A DNA stretch of 63,550 bases from Paludibaculum sp. (GTDB taxonomy: Bacteria > Acidobacteriota > Terriglobia > Bryobacterales > Bryobacteraceae): the NCBI GenBank assembly GCA_029973955.1, contig JARKQJ010000181.1, forward strand, positions 1-63,550. The letters are read 5' to 3'. Within the stretch, counting starts at the first letter, position 1, and each line of letters starts with the position of its first letter. A program made the position numbers and the translations under genes. Positions 43,393 to 51,714 of this stretch are shown here, piece after piece. The notes under the pieces were generated by a model. That model was not told the DNA's origin. It ran no database searches and worked only from the letters and a program-made list of their open reading frames with translations.

Positions 43393-43412
43393 TAAGTCCG
43401 GGTTCGTCCAGG

Positions 43413-43709
43413 CTAACCGCCGGCCACCGCGCCCACAATCAATAACGGCTCCACTCCTGCCCGCACCTCTGCGGGCAGTTCCGTGTCCAGGCGGTCATGC
43501 GACCAGTCCTGCGAACACACGAAGAACCGGATGAACGGCCGGCGCTGGCCGCTGGCCTTATCCCAGATGGTTCCGTTTAGCGCCGGGAAGCGCAGCTCCA
43601 GCTCAGCGAGCACGGCGCGGATCGTGGGCAGCCCCTCCAACTCCAGACAGACCTCTCCGTCCACGCCTGCCAGCAGACGCAGGTGGTAGGGTAGTTCGAC
43701 TCGAATCAC
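43413..43709 (-). CDS. MoaD/ThiS-family (beta-grasp) protein
   Basis: A 98-aa ubiquitin-like beta-grasp protein ([42 protein letters not shown]...) ending VGAVAGG, the diglycine C-terminus that sulfur-carrier proteins activate. The GTG start at 43709 overlaps the stop of the upstream BNR gene (GTGA, 43706-43709), so the two are co-translated. Unlike MoaD of molybdopterin synthesis, no moaE or thiF-like gene is nearby; this BNR/MoaD pairing is seen in other bacteria, but its role is unknown. Confidence 0.8.
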   Translation of the reverse strand: MIRVELPYHLRLLAGVDGEVCLELEGLPTIRAVLAELELRFPALNGTIWDKASGQRRPFIRFFVCSQDWSHDRLDTELPAEVRAGVEPLLIVGAVAGG

Positions 43710-44821
43710 CGCAGCGTCTGGACCTCCACGGAAAGCACCGCAGGCAGATTTTGCACGATCGCCTGCCAGTTGTCGCCGCCATCCGGCGAAACGTAGACCT
43801 GGCCGCCGGAAGTGCCGAAGTAAACGCCGCACTCGTCCAGTGTGTCCACCGCCATGGCATCGCGCAGAATGTTCACGTAGCAGTTCTCCTGCGGCAAACC
43901 ATTCGTCAGCGGCTCCCATTCCTCGCCGCCCGTGCGGCTGCGGTAGACACGCAGTTTACCCTCCGGCACGAAGTGCTCAGAGTCGCTCTTGATCGGCACG
44001 ACATACACCGTCTCCGGCTCGTGGGCGTGCACGGCGATGGGAAAACCGAAATCCGTCACCAGGTTGCCGCTCACCTCGCGCCAGTTGTCACCGTAGTCGT
44101 CGCTGCGCATGACGTCCCAGTGCTTCTGCATGAAGAGCACGTGCGGCCGCGACGGGTGCCGAGAAATGTTGTGTACGCAGTGGCCCACCTCGGCGTTCGG
44201 ATCGGGGATGTACTCCGAGCGAAGTCCGCGGTTGATGGCTTTCCAGCTCACGCCGCCATCGTCTGTTCGAAACGCTCCGGCCGCCGAGATCGCGATGACC
44301 ATCTTCTGCGGGTCGCTGGGGTCGAGCAGGATTGTGTGCAGACCCAACCCGCCCGCACCCGGTTGCCAGTTCGGACCGGTGCCGTGGTTGCGGAGCCCGG
44401 CCAGTTCCTGCCAGCTCTTTGCGCCGTCGGTGGTCTTGAACATCGCCGCGTCCTCCACGCCGGCGTAGACCACATCCGGATCCGCCAGAGACGGCTCCAG
44501 ATGCCAGACGCGCGTAAACTTCCACGGCCGCAGTGTGCCGTCGTACCACTGGTGCGTGCCCGTTTCGCCTGCATAGGTGAACTCGTTGCCCACGGTTTCC
44601 CAGCTCTTGCCGCCGTCGTTGGAGCGCTGAATCACCTGCCCGAACCAGCTGCTACTCTGCGAAGCGTAGATCCGGTTCTGATCCACCGGCGAGCCCTTCA
44701 TGTGGTAGATCTCCCAACCCGCGAAGTGCGGCCCTGAGACTTTCCACTCTTTGCGTGCGCCATCGGATTCCAGCAGAAACGCACCCTTTTTGGTTCCAAC
44801 CAGCACTCTGACACTGCTCAT
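43706..44821 (-). CDS. Cytoplasmic BNR/sortilin-like beta-propeller protein
   Basis: A 371-aa protein with repeated Asp-box motifs ([42 protein letters not shown]) and the opening [19 protein letters not shown]. No signal peptide, so it is likely cytoplasmic, unusual for a BNR protein. The interspersed [21 protein letters not shown] segment is conserved in this family. It is translationally coupled to the MoaD-like gene (GTGA). Neither sialidase activity nor a substrate is implied. Confidence 0.82.
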   Translation of the reverse strand: MSSVRVLVGTKKGAFLLESDGARKEWKVSGPHFAGWEIYHMKGSPVDQNRIYASQSSSWFGQVIQRSNDGGKSWETVGNEFTYAGETGTHQWYDGTLRPWKFTRVWHLEPSLADPDVVYAGVEDAAMFKTTDGAKSWQELAGLRNHGTGPNWQPGAGGLGLHTILLDPSDPQKMVIAISAAGAFRTDDGGVSWKAINRGLRSEYIPDPNAEVGHCVHNISRHPSRPHVLFMQKHWDVMRSDDYGDNWREVSGNLVTDFGFPIAVHAHEPETVYVVPIKSDSEHFVPEGKLRVYRSRTGGEEWEPLTNGLPQENCYVNILRDAMAVDTLDECGVYFGTSGGQVYVSPDGGDNWQAIVQNLPAVLSVEVQTLR

Positions 44822-44913
44822 AGCCCAATCCTCCCAGACGCAGTTTTCCCCGCGATGCGGCTGCGCCGCCGGCAGGGTCCCAGCGATTTGAGCTTACCAC
44901 CGGGCCGGACGGA

Positions 44914-45660
44914 CTAGAAAGTGCGTACTCCCAGCGCCATCAGGTCGTCCACGCGCATGGTCTCCTTGATGACATAAGGCTCGCCGTATTTCGCGCCGAT
45001 CAGGTTGCCGTAGAAGCGGGCGATGGAGCGCAGGCGGTCGTAGATCTCATCCTTGTTCGGAAACAGCGTGGCGCCGGACTGTTGCTCCCCATACTGCGAG
45101 GCGTAAGCAAACAGCGATTCCATCCGCTTCTCGAAATGAGGAGTGATGTCCACCACGAACGACGGCGTGACGTTCGCGTACATCGAGGCGTAGACCACCT
45201 TGAACGGCCGGTGCGGCTCGGAGAAGTCGTCCATCTTGCGGATGCCGCCCAGGAACGCCGCTTCGAAGCCCAGGTTGCACGCCACATAGTGATCCGGGTG
45301 GCGCGCCTCCCAATAAGGCAGGATGAGCACCTTGGGCTTCAGCCGCCGGATGACACCCATCAGAGTCAGCCGCAGTGAGATGTTGTTCTCCAGCCGCGCG
45401 TCGGGCATCTTGAGGTTTTCACGAAACGCCAGCCTGAGGATGCGCGCGGCTTCGCGCGACTCTTCGATGCGGAGTTCCGGCGTGCCGCGCGTGCCCATGT
45501 CGCCCGCCGTCAGATCCAGTGCGCCGGTGAGATAGCCGGCCTCTGCCATGCGCAGCAGCGCGCCGCCGCAGGTTTGCTCGATATCGTCCGGGTGGGCGGC
45601 GATGGCAAGCACATCGAGATCAGGAGCGTTTTCCAGGTCGAGAGAGGGTGGATAGAACAT
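44914..45660 (-). CDS. bshB1: Bacillithiol biosynthesis deacetylase BshB1
   Basis: A 248-aa PIG-L/LmbE-type zinc deacetylase that removes the acetyl group from N-acetylglucosaminyl-malate in bacillithiol synthesis. The zinc motif AAHPDDIEQTCGGAL (His, Asp-Asp) and the downstream HPDH (ARHPDHYVAC) are present, and the DLTAGDMGTRGTPELRIEE segment is typical of BshB1. It is the last gene of a minus-strand run, 6 bp after the rhomboid. bshA and bshC are not in the window. Confidence 0.88.
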   Translation of the reverse strand: MFYPPSLDLENAPDLDVLAIAAHPDDIEQTCGGALLRMAEAGYLTGALDLTAGDMGTRGTPELRIEESREAARILRLAFRENLKMPDARLENNISLRLTLMGVIRRLKPKVLILPYWEARHPDHYVACNLGFEAAFLGGIRKMDDFSEPHRPFKVVYASMYANVTPSFVVDITPHFEKRMESLFAYASQYGEQQSGATLFPNKDEIYDRLRSIARFYGNLIGAKYGEPYVIKETMRVDDLMALGVRTF

Positions 45661-45666
45661 ATGGGC

Positions 45667-46332
45667 TCACCAAAGGAGATCGCGGCGGTGCGAAAGCCGG
45701 TCGCGGGTCCTGAACAGGGAGATGAGGATCATCCCGGCGGCGAAGCCTCCAATGTGCGCGAAGAAGGCGACACCGCCGCGTCCCGTGTCCAGTTCGGAAA
45801 TGCTGCCGAAACCGCTGAGGAACTGCAGCCCCAGCCAATACAGCAACACCAGGTACGCAGGCAGCTCCACCGTAAACAGGATGATGAACCAGCCCGCCAT
45901 CACGATCCGCGAGTGAGGGAACTTCAGCAGGTAGGCGCCCATCACACCGGCGATGGCGCCGCTGGCGCCCACCATCGGCACGCGCGAATCCGGCGCCATG
46001 AAGTACTGCCCCATCCCCGCCGCCGCCCCGCACAGCAGGTAGAACAGCAGGTACTTGCCGTGGCCGAGAATGTCCTCCACGTTGTCGCCATACACCCACA
46101 GGAAGACCATGTTCCCGAGCAGGTGCAGCCACCCGCCTTGCATGAACATGGAGGTGAACAGCGCGGACCAGTGGAAGCGGTCCGGCACCAGGCCGAAGGC
46201 AAAGATGAGGTCGTTGCGCGTAACGTCGTCCAGCGTGAGCTGAAACAGAAACACGAAGACATTGGCCGCGATCAGGAAGATGGTGACCAGCGGCTTCGAG
46301 TAGCTCTGCTGCGAATCGTGAATCGGGATCAT
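45667..46332 (-). CDS. Rhomboid-family intramembrane serine protease
   Basis: A 221-aa protein with six TM helices and the rhomboid catalytic dyad: Ser in GASGAIAGVMGAYL (TM4) and His in FFAHIGGFAAGMIL (TM6). The GGWLHLLGNMVFLWVYG motif forms the L1 loop/TM2 region with conserved His and Asn. It cleaves TM substrates within the membrane. ATG at 46332 is chosen; a longer frame to 46407 overlaps the PfkB gene in another frame. 6 bp separates it from bshB1 and 4 bp from the PfkB gene. Confidence 0.92.
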   Translation of the reverse strand: MIPIHDSQQSYSKPLVTIFLIAANVFVFLFQLTLDDVTRNDLIFAFGLVPDRFHWSALFTSMFMQGGWLHLLGNMVFLWVYGDNVEDILGHGKYLLFYLLCGAAAGMGQYFMAPDSRVPMVGASGAIAGVMGAYLLKFPHSRIVMAGWFIILFTVELPAYLVLLYWLGLQFLSGFGSISELDTGRGGVAFFAHIGGFAAGMILISLFRTRDRLSHRRDLLW

Positions 46333-46336
46333 GCGC

Positions 46337-47287
46337 CTACACCCGGTAGGGCAGAAACTCCTGCTTGGCGCGCCTCTCGCCGCGGCTGATGAGCGCGCGA
46401 GCCTCATCCGTGGTGGCGATGCGGCCGCGGGCGCCCATGGCGGTGCAGTTCAGAGCCGCCATGGCGTTGGAAAACTCAAGTGCCTCTCCGATGGGTAATC
46501 CTTTGACCACAGAGTAGCAGAACGCTCCGTGGAAGACGTCTCCGGCGCCGGTCGTGTCGAGGCAATTCACCACAAACGCGGGCGAGTAGACGAACTTTCC
46601 ATCCACTTTCGCCAGGGCACCGTGCGCGCCCAGTGTCATGGCGGCCACCTTCATGCCGTAGGTGTCCTGCAGCAGCGTGATCGCCTTGATCGGATCCGCC
46701 TCGCCCGTCCAGCGCTCCGGAAACTCGCTGGAGGTGATGAGGTAATCGACGTTCGGCAGCACGTTCTCGAAGCCCTTGTAAATCGTGTCCACATCCACAG
46801 TCACCGGAATGCCGTGCTCGCGCGCGATGCGGGCGGCGTGAGCGACGGCCGGCGTGTCGTGGCCGTCGATGTGCAGCAGCCGCGCGCAGGTGATCTGCTC
46901 CGGAGTGATCTCTTCCGGATCGATGCGCAGCCCTTCCGGGCGGCTCCAGAACACGGTGCGTTCCCCGGTTGTCTGGTCGATCAGGATGTAGGCGGACTGG
47001 TTTGGCGTGTTCTCCCGCCGCTGCACGTGATCCAGATTCACACCCGTACCCTGCAGGCTCTCCCACTGGATGCGCCCGCGCTCATCGTCGCCGATGGTGC
47101 CAATGTACTTCGTGCGCAAACCAAGCTGCGCGCAGCAGACCACGGCCGTGGCCACCTGGCCGCCGGGGCTCATCACCTCATCGAGAAACGGCACCTTGCC
47201 GCCGTATGCGGGAAAGTGCGGGATCAGGATCATCGTATCGGTGGCGTTCAGTCCAACGCCCACCACGTCAAAGCGAGGTTCGCTCAT
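46337..47287 (-). CDS. PfkB-family carbohydrate kinase
   Basis: A 316-aa ribokinase-fold sugar or nucleoside kinase. N-terminal FDVVGVGLNATDTMI and GGQVATAVVCCAQLG bind substrate; the C-terminal DTTGAGDVFHGAFCYSVVKG is the PfkB signature with the anion hole and the catalytic Asp. The exact sugar is unknown. ATG at 47287 overlaps the stop of the CehA-like/esterase gene by 4 bp (ATGA). It is followed 4 bp later by the rhomboid gene. Confidence 0.9.
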   Translation of the reverse strand: MSEPRFDVVGVGLNATDTMILIPHFPAYGGKVPFLDEVMSPGGQVATAVVCCAQLGLRTKYIGTIGDDERGRIQWESLQGTGVNLDHVQRRENTPNQSAYILIDQTTGERTVFWSRPEGLRIDPEEITPEQITCARLLHIDGHDTPAVAHAARIAREHGIPVTVDVDTIYKGFENVLPNVDYLITSSEFPERWTGEADPIKAITLLQDTYGMKVAAMTLGAHGALAKVDGKFVYSPAFVVNCLDTTGAGDVFHGAFCYSVVKGLPIGEALEFSNAMAALNCTAMGARGRIATTDEARALISRGERRAKQEFLPYRV

Positions 47288-49227
47288 TGCAGGCCTTTCA
47301 GGAATCGGAGAATGGCGGTCAGCGTTGCACCGTCGCCGGCTTTTCCAAGGTTCGTCATCTCCGAGATGTGATTTTCGTTTTGGGTATAGAACAGCGTCAC
47401 CGCCCCCCCGGCCGCGCGCAGGGCCGCGTGAAACTCCTCGGCCTGCTGCGGCAGCGTCAGGTAGTCCCACTGGCAGTATGTCACCAGATAGGGCGGCAGG
47501 CCGGCGCGCACATGCTGCAAAGGCGAGGCGCCACGCAGAACCTCGAGATCCTTGCCGAAGACGCGCGAGTCACCCGTTGCCGCCATGCTCAAAATGTTCG
47601 GAACGCCGCTCATCGACACCACGCCCCGGATGGCGTCGGGCGTCAGGCTGTGCGGCTTCAGCCACGCCTCGTTATTCGTGAGCAACGACACCAGGTGGCC
47701 GCCCGCCGAGTGGCCTGCGAGGAAGATCCTCGACGGATCTCCGCCATACTGCGCCACGTTCTTCACCGTCCAGGCGAACGCCGCGGCCACGTCTTCAATC
47801 TGCGCAGGATGAGGGTTCTTCGGCGCCAACCGGTAGCTGGGGATCACCACCACATAGCCCTCTTTAGCGAAGAGGTTGCCCAGGAACGGATACTGCGAAC
47901 GGTCGCCGCGTACCCACGCACCGCCATGCACGAAGAACAACACGGGCGCTTTAGCCGCGCCCGCGCGGCGGTAGACGTCCAGCTTGTGCTTGGCCGCTTC
48001 GTCTGCCGCGCCGGCAGAGTACTCCACGTCCTTGGTTGCTTCCACCCCCTCATCCAACTTGGACGAAGGCAGGGCCATCGAAAAGAGATTCGGGCGCTCC
48101 AGGCGGATGGCGTTCGAGTAGATCCAGGGCCGCTCCTCGCCGTCGATCTCGAGCCACGCCTCGGCGCGGTATGCCCCCGGTTCCGCGGCCGCGTGTGTCA
48201 CCGTGTCCGCGGTCTTTTCCAGCACGATCTTGCCGTTGTGGAAGATCTTCCAGTGCGCCGCCACCGGCGCCCGCCCCACGATGCGCGTCGTGCCCGACAT
48301 CGGAATCGTGTCGCCCATCTCGTAGACGCCCAGCGAGTTTACCGCGAAGAACGTGAAACCTGCCGGGTCCGCCAGCCAGTCGTGCGAAACGAAGGCCCGT
48401 CCGGCACGCAGCGATGCCAGCAGCGCGGCCGCCGTAAACTCGCGCGACAGAATGTGCGTCACCGTGTTCCGGAACGCCACCGCGTACGGATCCAGCACCA
48501 CCTTCCCGATCACCGTGTTCTGGTGCGCATCGTTGGCGCCGATGCCAGGGAAAGGCCGCCCGGTGAGAATCCGGTCCCACCGCGCAAAGATCTCCGGCCA
48601 GTAGTCGCAGCCGGCTCCAAACACCTCATCCGGATATTGCTGCTGCAGCTTCGCCAGTTCAGCCAGCTTCGCCGGCGAGCCCGCCGCCTCTTTCAAATAG
48701 GCCAGCAGGTCCGTGTCGTCTTCCGCGTCCGGGTGGCGATTGTAGATCTCCATCCCGTCCCAACCTTCGGGCGAGGCGTCCATCTCGCCTTCCACATGCG
48801 AATGGAACCGTGCGCCCGGCGCCGGCGACTTGTGGATCAACTCATGCTTTCCGCCGTTTTCCGCGCCGGGAATGAACAGCACACCATCCCGCACGCCTTC
48901 CCAGCTATCCGGCTTGGGGCCGCCGTGGTCGCCCCAGAACACTGCCTTGATCCCTACAGCCTTTGCCGCCGCCAATACCTCCGCCCGTTTGCCGAGCGTG
49001 TGCGGAGCATCTTCGGCATGCACATGCAGTACGCTGGGGAAATCCTGATAGACGCCCACCGGCGGCAGCGTCTTCCGGCTCTTCAGCAGCGCCTCCCGCG
49101 CGGCGCGCACAGCCGCCAGGCGCTCCGGCGCCAGACGCTCCACAGTCGTATACTTTCGCCCCGGTTTCAGGGCAGGTTGCGCGCTCATGACGGCACACGC
49201 CGCCATCAGCGCCAGAAAACGGCTCAT
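47284..49227 (-). CDS. Fused exported CehA-like metallohydrolase and alpha/beta-hydrolase (esterase)
   Basis: A 647-aa exported protein with signal peptide MSRFLALMAACAVMSAQ. The N-terminal about 370 residues look like a PHP/CehA-McbA metallohydrolase (VLHVHAEDAPH, FWGDHGG, ENGGKHELIH, FHSHVEGEM, GANDAHQNT). A short acidic linker leads to a BD-FAE/carboxylesterase domain with oxyanion HGGAWVRG, nucleophile AGHSAGGHLVS and a probable catalytic His in QNENHISEM. Two hydrolases in one chain suggests sequential action on one substrate (inference). Confidence 0.82.
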   Translation of the reverse strand: MSRFLALMAACAVMSAQPALKPGRKYTTVERLAPERLAAVRAAREALLKSRKTLPPVGVYQDFPSVLHVHAEDAPHTLGKRAEVLAAAKAVGIKAVFWGDHGGPKPDSWEGVRDGVLFIPGAENGGKHELIHKSPAPGARFHSHVEGEMDASPEGWDGMEIYNRHPDAEDDTDLLAYLKEAAGSPAKLAELAKLQQQYPDEVFGAGCDYWPEIFARWDRILTGRPFPGIGANDAHQNTVIGKVVLDPYAVAFRNTVTHILSREFTAAALLASLRAGRAFVSHDWLADPAGFTFFAVNSLGVYEMGDTIPMSGTTRIVGRAPVAAHWKIFHNGKIVLEKTADTVTHAAAEPGAYRAEAWLEIDGEERPWIYSNAIRLERPNLFSMALPSSKLDEGVEATKDVEYSAGAADEAAKHKLDVYRRAGAAKAPVLFFVHGGAWVRGDRSQYPFLGNLFAKEGYVVVIPSYRLAPKNPHPAQIEDVAAAFAWTVKNVAQYGGDPSRIFLAGHSAGGHLVSLLTNNEAWLKPHSLTPDAIRGVVSMSGVPNILSMAATGDSRVFGKDLEVLRGASPLQHVRAGLPPYLVTYCQWDYLTLPQQAEEFHAALRAAGGAVTLFYTQNENHISEMTNLGKAGDGATLTAILRFLKGLQ

Positions 49228-49255
49228 GCACTTGAGGATATCGCGGAGTGCCGGG

Positions 49256-49816
49256 TTACTTCTGTGGAAGCTCGTATAAGTAGATGGTATAGGGGTGGCG
49301 GTGCGCCTCCACCTTCTCCACCTTGGCGGGCTTCCAGCCCTTGATCTTGAACTCCAGAGACACTACCCTGGCCCCGGGCTTCAGCTCCCGCTCCAACTTG
49401 GGGCGGAGCTGCTCGTTGGCGTCCGTCATCAGGTACAGCGAAACCACCTGTGCGGTGCTCAGGTCGACGTTCATCATGTCGCCCTGCACCACCTTGACCT
49501 GATCCTGCAGCCCCTGGCTTTCCGCCATCTGCCGCGCCCGCTGCGCCAGCGTGGGCGACAGTTCCACACCGTAGGCTTTTGCCCCGAAGTTGCGCGCCGC
49601 GGAAAGCAGGATGCGCCCGTCGCCGCAGCCCAGGTCGTAGAGCGTCTCGCCGCTCTTCAGCCGGGCGATCTCCAGCATCTTCTCCACAATCGGCTGCGGA
49701 GAGCTGACGTAAGGAGCCAGTTTCTGCGGAGACACCGGCGGCGCCTGCCCGAAGGCGAGCGCAACGGTCAGCATGGGCAGCAGCAATGTCGCTGGTTTAC
49801 TGAACAGAAACCGCAT
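49256..49816 (-). CDS. SAM methyltransferase with N-terminal signal/anchor
   Basis: A 186-aa protein. A hydrophobic N-terminus (FLFSKPATLLLPMLTVALAFG) precedes a class I methyltransferase domain with motif I ETLYDLGCGDGRILLSAA and KAYGVELSP. The family resembles FAM173/ATPSCKMT-type lysine methyltransferases, which also have an N-terminal membrane segment. SAM is cytoplasmic, so the segment is more likely a membrane anchor than a cleaved signal. Its start overlaps the upstream unknown gene by 20 bp. Confidence 0.82.
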   Translation of the reverse strand: MRFLFSKPATLLLPMLTVALAFGQAPPVSPQKLAPYVSSPQPIVEKMLEIARLKSGETLYDLGCGDGRILLSAARNFGAKAYGVELSPTLAQRARQMAESQGLQDQVKVVQGDMMNVDLSTAQVVSLYLMTDANEQLRPKLERELKPGARVVSLEFKIKGWKPAKVEKVEAHRHPYTIYLYELPQK

Positions 49817-51068
49817 GGGAACCCCTGATAGAAGCGTCCGACGTAGGACGCCGTGCTGCTTTTGATTTTACAATTCTCGTGACCATCTCCGTTACCGCAA
49901 ACCACAGGTCGCGCGGACGGCTGATGGTGTACTCCTGGCCCTTGAAGAACCTCACCGCATAGCTGATCGAATCGCGCCAGGGCGTGATCTGCGGGTAGAG
50001 GTTGTAGTTCATGTAGAAGATGGGGAACTCCGTCTCGCCCACTCCCTTGAGAGTGTCGGAGGAGACGTTGTTCGGCAGCATCACCTTCGGACCCGCAATG
50101 ATCAGCGCATCGGGGCGCTGCGTGGGCTCATCCACCTTAAACTCGCTCTGGATCAGCCCGCCCAGGAACTCCACCTCGCTGTTCTTCTTCTGCAGTTGCT
50201 CCACCTGCACCCGGCCCAGTTGCAACGATTTCAACGCTTCCCCGATCGCCGGGAAGTCGATTCGGTCCGTCGCTTCCTGACGGTAGAGCACCTTCTGCTG
50301 CTGCAGGTTGAACGCAACCACCGAAAACCGGGCGATGTGCGGATCCCTCTGCAGGGTACGCAAAATCGAAACCAGCGCCGAGGTGTCGGCCGGCTGCAGG
50401 CTGGCCGCGTTGGAGTTCTGCGGCGCGAAGTTCACCAGTACCTTCACCGAGAGCAGCGTATCCGTCGCGTCCCTGGTCACCGGCTCTTCGTCCAGGAACT
50501 CCTCGTTCGCCGTGGCGGCCACGGCGCCGCGCTGCAGGTTGAGCGCCAGCGCCTTGTCCTTGGCGGGCAGTTCGGCTTCCGTCTCCCAGAAGTGGGCGCA
50601 CACCCGCTCTGTCCGGTCTTTCATCAGCCAGTCCACTTTGTACTTACCTTCGCCGAGATCGAAAAACCCCTGCAGGTTCGCATCTCCCTTGGCGTCTGCA
50701 TCGATCGCCGGAACCCGGATCCTCTGAATGAAGTAGACCGGTTCCGCTTGCTGATCTTGTGACGTAACCCGGAATAGGATGGTTAACAAGTTTTCGCTGC
50801 CGGCCATCTCCTTCAGCGGCACGGAGATGTCAAAGCCGGCGTGGAAGCGCAGGTCGAAGCCCAGCACGGGCTTGGCCGGCACCAGTTGGCAAGGCAGATC
50901 GTCCCGCTGATCGCGGGCCTCCAGCACCGCCAGGTCACCCCCCACCAGGGTCCGCCCGCGCTGCTGCTCCAGCAGCGACTGGCCCGGCAACAGTGCCGGC
51001 AGGCACACCAATGCGGCTGCCGCCGCCGCGGCCATTCGGAGAAGACGACTGTTCCGCCGATCTGCCAT
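49797..51068 (-). CDS. Secreted protein of unknown function
   Basis: A 423-aa exported protein with a signal peptide (NSRLLRMAAAAAAALVCLPALLPGQ). The first half is beta-rich (VLGFDLRFHAGFDISVPL; ENLLTILFRVTSQ), the second is alpha/beta with a segment ending PDALIIAGPKVMLPNNVSSDTLK. I recognise no named family. It leads a long minus-strand run (methyltransferase, CehA-like/esterase fusion, kinase, rhomboid, bshB1) and is divergent from ssb. A protein-protein or cell-surface role is a guess. Confidence 0.75.
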   Translation of the reverse strand: MADRRNSRLLRMAAAAAAALVCLPALLPGQSLLEQQRGRTLVGGDLAVLEARDQRDDLPCQLVPAKPVLGFDLRFHAGFDISVPLKEMAGSENLLTILFRVTSQDQQAEPVYFIQRIRVPAIDADAKGDANLQGFFDLGEGKYKVDWLMKDRTERVCAHFWETEAELPAKDKALALNLQRGAVAATANEEFLDEEPVTRDATDTLLSVKVLVNFAPQNSNAASLQPADTSALVSILRTLQRDPHIARFSVVAFNLQQQKVLYRQEATDRIDFPAIGEALKSLQLGRVQVEQLQKKNSEVEFLGGLIQSEFKVDEPTQRPDALIIAGPKVMLPNNVSSDTLKGVGETEFPIFYMNYNLYPQITPWRDSISYAVRFFKGQEYTISRPRDLWFAVTEMVTRIVKSKAARRPTSDASIRGSHAVSVQ

Positions 51069-51222
51069 GACCCCAAACCGCTTTCTTTGGGTATTCTACA
51101 ACCCGCAGACGAAGGTGGGAATCCGCCCCTGGCCTGCTTTCCACGATATAGATGGCATCTTCGCCCAACGCGCCCTGGAGATCAAGGGAAATCGACGGGG
51201 TGTTGTGCTACGCTGCCTGAGT

Positions 51223-51708
51223 ATGGCGAATCGTAGTGTCAACAAGGTGATTCTGATCGGGCATCTGGGAAGAGACGCCGAAACGCGTTTTACCGCCAGC
51301 GGCGTGGCGATGTCCCGCTTTTCGCTGGCCACCAACCGCCGAGTCAAAGACAATGCCACCGGCGAGTGGAAAGACGAGACCGACTGGCACAATATCGTCG
51401 CCTGGCGACAGGAGAACCTCTCCCAGTACCTCACCAAGGGCAAGCAGGTCTATATCGAAGGCCGCCTCCAGACCCGCAGCTACGAGGACAAGGACGGCCA
51501 GAAGAAGTACAGCACGGAAGTCGTCGCCGAAGAGATCTTCTTGCTCGGCGGCCGTGGCGAAGGCGGCCCGGCCATGGGCGGCGACGAAGGCTGGGGCGAA
51601 GCCACCCAGCGTGGCCCGGTCTCCATGCCCCGCCAGAAGGCGCCGGCCCCGCGCGCCGATGAGCCGGATTTCGGCGGCGGCGTCACCGACGACGACGTCC
51701 CGTTCTAG
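51223..51708 (+). CDS. ssb: Single-stranded DNA-binding protein
   Basis: A 161-aa SSB. The N-terminal OB fold (SVNKVILIGHLGRDAETRFTASGVAMSRFSLATNRRVKD...) spans residues 5-110; after a Gly/Pro-rich linker comes the acidic tip DDDVPF, the docking site for replication and repair partners. ATG at 51223 is the canonical start; the longer frame from 51067 is upstream intergenic. It converges on the MerB-like gene with a 6-bp gap. Confidence 0.96.
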   Translation: MANRSVNKVILIGHLGRDAETRFTASGVAMSRFSLATNRRVKDNATGEWKDETDWHNIVAWRQENLSQYLTKGKQVYIEGRLQTRSYEDKDGQKKYSTEVVAEEIFLLGGRGEGGPAMGGDEGWGEATQRGPVSMPRQKAPAPRADEPDFGGGVTDDDVPF

Positions 51709-51714
51709 CCCGCC

